7,111 nt of DNA from Chitinophagaceae bacterium (lineage in GTDB: Bacteria; Bacteroidota; Bacteroidia; Chitinophagales; Chitinophagaceae), in contig JAHEZA010000123.1 of NCBI GenBank assembly GCA_023251335.1, forward strand, positions 1 through 7,111, in the 5' to 3' direction. Both the position numbers and the translations under genes were made by a program. This document shows, one piece after another, positions 6,205 through 7,111 of this stretch (position 1 is its first letter; each line of letters begins with the position of its first letter). The notes beneath the pieces were generated by a model. That model made no database searches. It was not told where the DNA came from and saw only the letters and a list, made by a program, of their open reading frames with translations.

Positions 6205-7111
6205 TTAAACCACCACGCCTTCCAAATCAAAATCAAATGCCTTAAAGATTTTTACATTGACAAAATCTCCGGGATTTAATTTTCTTTCCGAATTAATGAT
6301 CACCTCATTATCTACTTCCACACTGTCAAATTCGGTACGTCCCAAATATTTTCCCGCTTCTTTTTTATCAACAATTATTTTAAAAACTTTGCCCACTTTT
6401 TCTTCGTTTTTCTTATAAGAAATTTCCTGTTGCACGTCCATTATTTCCTGCGCCCTTCTTTCTTTTTCTTCTGCTGAAACATTATCTGCCATGTCGTGCG
6501 CAGAAGTATTCTCTTCATGAGAATAAGTAAATATCCCTACACGGTCGAATTCCATTTTTTTCAAAAACAATTTCAATTCTTCTACATCATCCTGCGTTTC
6601 TTCGGGAAAGCCTGCTATCAGCGTAGTTCTCAGGCAGATGCCCGGAATTTTATATTTTATTTCGCCGATAATATCTTCCATCTCCTCTCTGGTAATTTGC
6701 CTTTTCATCGCTTTCAACATCCCGTTGCTGGCATGCTGCAAAGGCATATCGAGATAGTTGCAAATATTATCCCGTTCTTTCATAGCGTCAATAATGTCCA
6801 TCTGAAATTTCGAAGGATAGGCATAATGTAGTCTTATCCATTCCAGTCCGGGAATATCAGCCAGCGAATGAAGTAATTTTGGCAATTCCCTTTTTTTATA
6901 AATATCGAGGCCGTAATAAGTCAGTTCCTGCGCTATCAGCATGATTTCTTTTACACCGCACGACACTAATTTCTCTGCTTCAGCCACCAACGATTCTATC
7001 GGGCGGCTTACGTGTTTTCCACGCATCAACGGTATAGCACAAAACGCGCAGGTACGGTTACAGCCTTCACTTATTTTCAGGTATGCATAATGGTTAGGTG
7101 TGCTTAATAAT
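6205..7111 (-). CDS. rimO: Ribosomal protein S12 methylthiotransferase RimO, 5' end beyond window
   Basis: RimO is a radical-SAM enzyme that adds a methylthio group to the beta-carbon of a conserved aspartate of ribosomal protein S12, using two Fe-S clusters. About 302 codons are visible. The frame is open to the window edge at 7111, and the radical-SAM cluster motif CNRTCAFC (Cys codons at 7060-7062, 7048-7050 and 7039-7041) sits in the context LKISEGCNRTCAFCAIPLMRGKH, given here as its key residues only. That wording is typical of RimO; MiaB usually has an FTRGRERSR-type continuation. After the SAM barrel (YLDMPLQHAS, TTLIAGFPEET) comes a C-terminal TRAM domain (about 6408-6208) with GRTEFDSVEVDNEVI. 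The N-terminal domain holding the second Fe-S cluster lies outside the window. The TTG at 7029 is internal, because it follows the Cys motif, and is not the start. The stop is TAA; no strong terminator follows. Confidence 0.95.
   Translation of the reverse strand, partial: LLSTPNHYAYLKISEGCNRTCAFCAIPLMRGKHVSRPIESLVAEAEKLVSCGVKEIMLIAQELTYYGLDIYKKRELPKLLHSLADIPGLEWIRLHYAYPSKFQMDIIDAMKERDNICNYLDMPLQHASNGMLKAMKRQITREEMEDIIGEIKYKIPGICLRTTLIAGFPEETQDDVEELKLFLKKMEFDRVGIFTYSHEENTSAHDMADNVSAEEKERRAQEIMDVQQEISYKKNEEKVGKVFKIIVDKKEAGKYLGRTEFDSVEVDNEVIINSERKLNPGDFVNVKIFKAFDFDLEGVVV

Noticed and set aside
6205..7029. A shorter RimO beginning at the TTG at 7029
   Set aside because: The same frame is open upstream to the window edge and encodes the essential radical-SAM motif CNRTCAFC before this codon, so the TTG is internal and the gene is cut by the window.
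1..7111. A novel multi-gene system, mobile element, CRISPR array or defence island
   Set aside because: All genes belong to recognised housekeeping or envelope families. I saw no direct-repeat array, transposase, integrase, attachment site or unusual gene cluster, and base composition looks even throughout.

Overview
The window looks like ordinary chromosomal DNA from a member of the Bacteroidota, most likely near the Chitinophagales/Sphingobacteriales. The evidence is the AT-rich composition, the lack of clear Shine-Dalgarno sites, a TAnnTTTG-type -7 promoter element upstream of nearly every gene, and protein types typical of that phylum (a eukaryotic-type citrate synthase, a RimO with Bacteroidota-like motif wording, and a ~940-residue secreted M16 peptidase). 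The genus is not determined.

Every gene lies on the minus strand, so transcription runs from high to low coordinates: rimO (5' part cut by the window end, 6205-7111), a PqqL-like periplasmic zinc peptidase (3273-6086), a small MmcQ/YjbR-family protein (2808-3143), an LptF/LptG-type permease (1520-2611), citrate synthase (98-1423), and the 5' part of tRNA-Ala(GGC) cut by the other end (1-47). Intergenic gaps are 50-196 bases, and no gap exceeds 300 bases. No convincing plus-strand gene is present.

The genes do not form one pathway. They cover ribosomal protein S12 modification (RimO), envelope proteolysis (M16), lipopolysaccharide transport (Lpt permease), entry of carbon into the TCA cycle (citrate synthase) and translation (tRNA-Ala). 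Each visible upstream region carries its own -7-like element, and one good intrinsic terminator follows the peptidase. This suggests mostly separate, same-direction transcription units, with possible read-through from the permease gene into the citrate synthase gene.

I found no mobile element, CRISPR array, defence system, toxin-antitoxin pair or biosynthetic cluster. The points worth a second look are modest: the eukaryotic-type citrate synthase, an inverted repeat over its predicted promoter, a hairpin enclosing the tRNA promoter, the recurrent promoter motif, the degenerate YxxEY site in the second half of the peptidase, and an unexplained 16-base palindrome.
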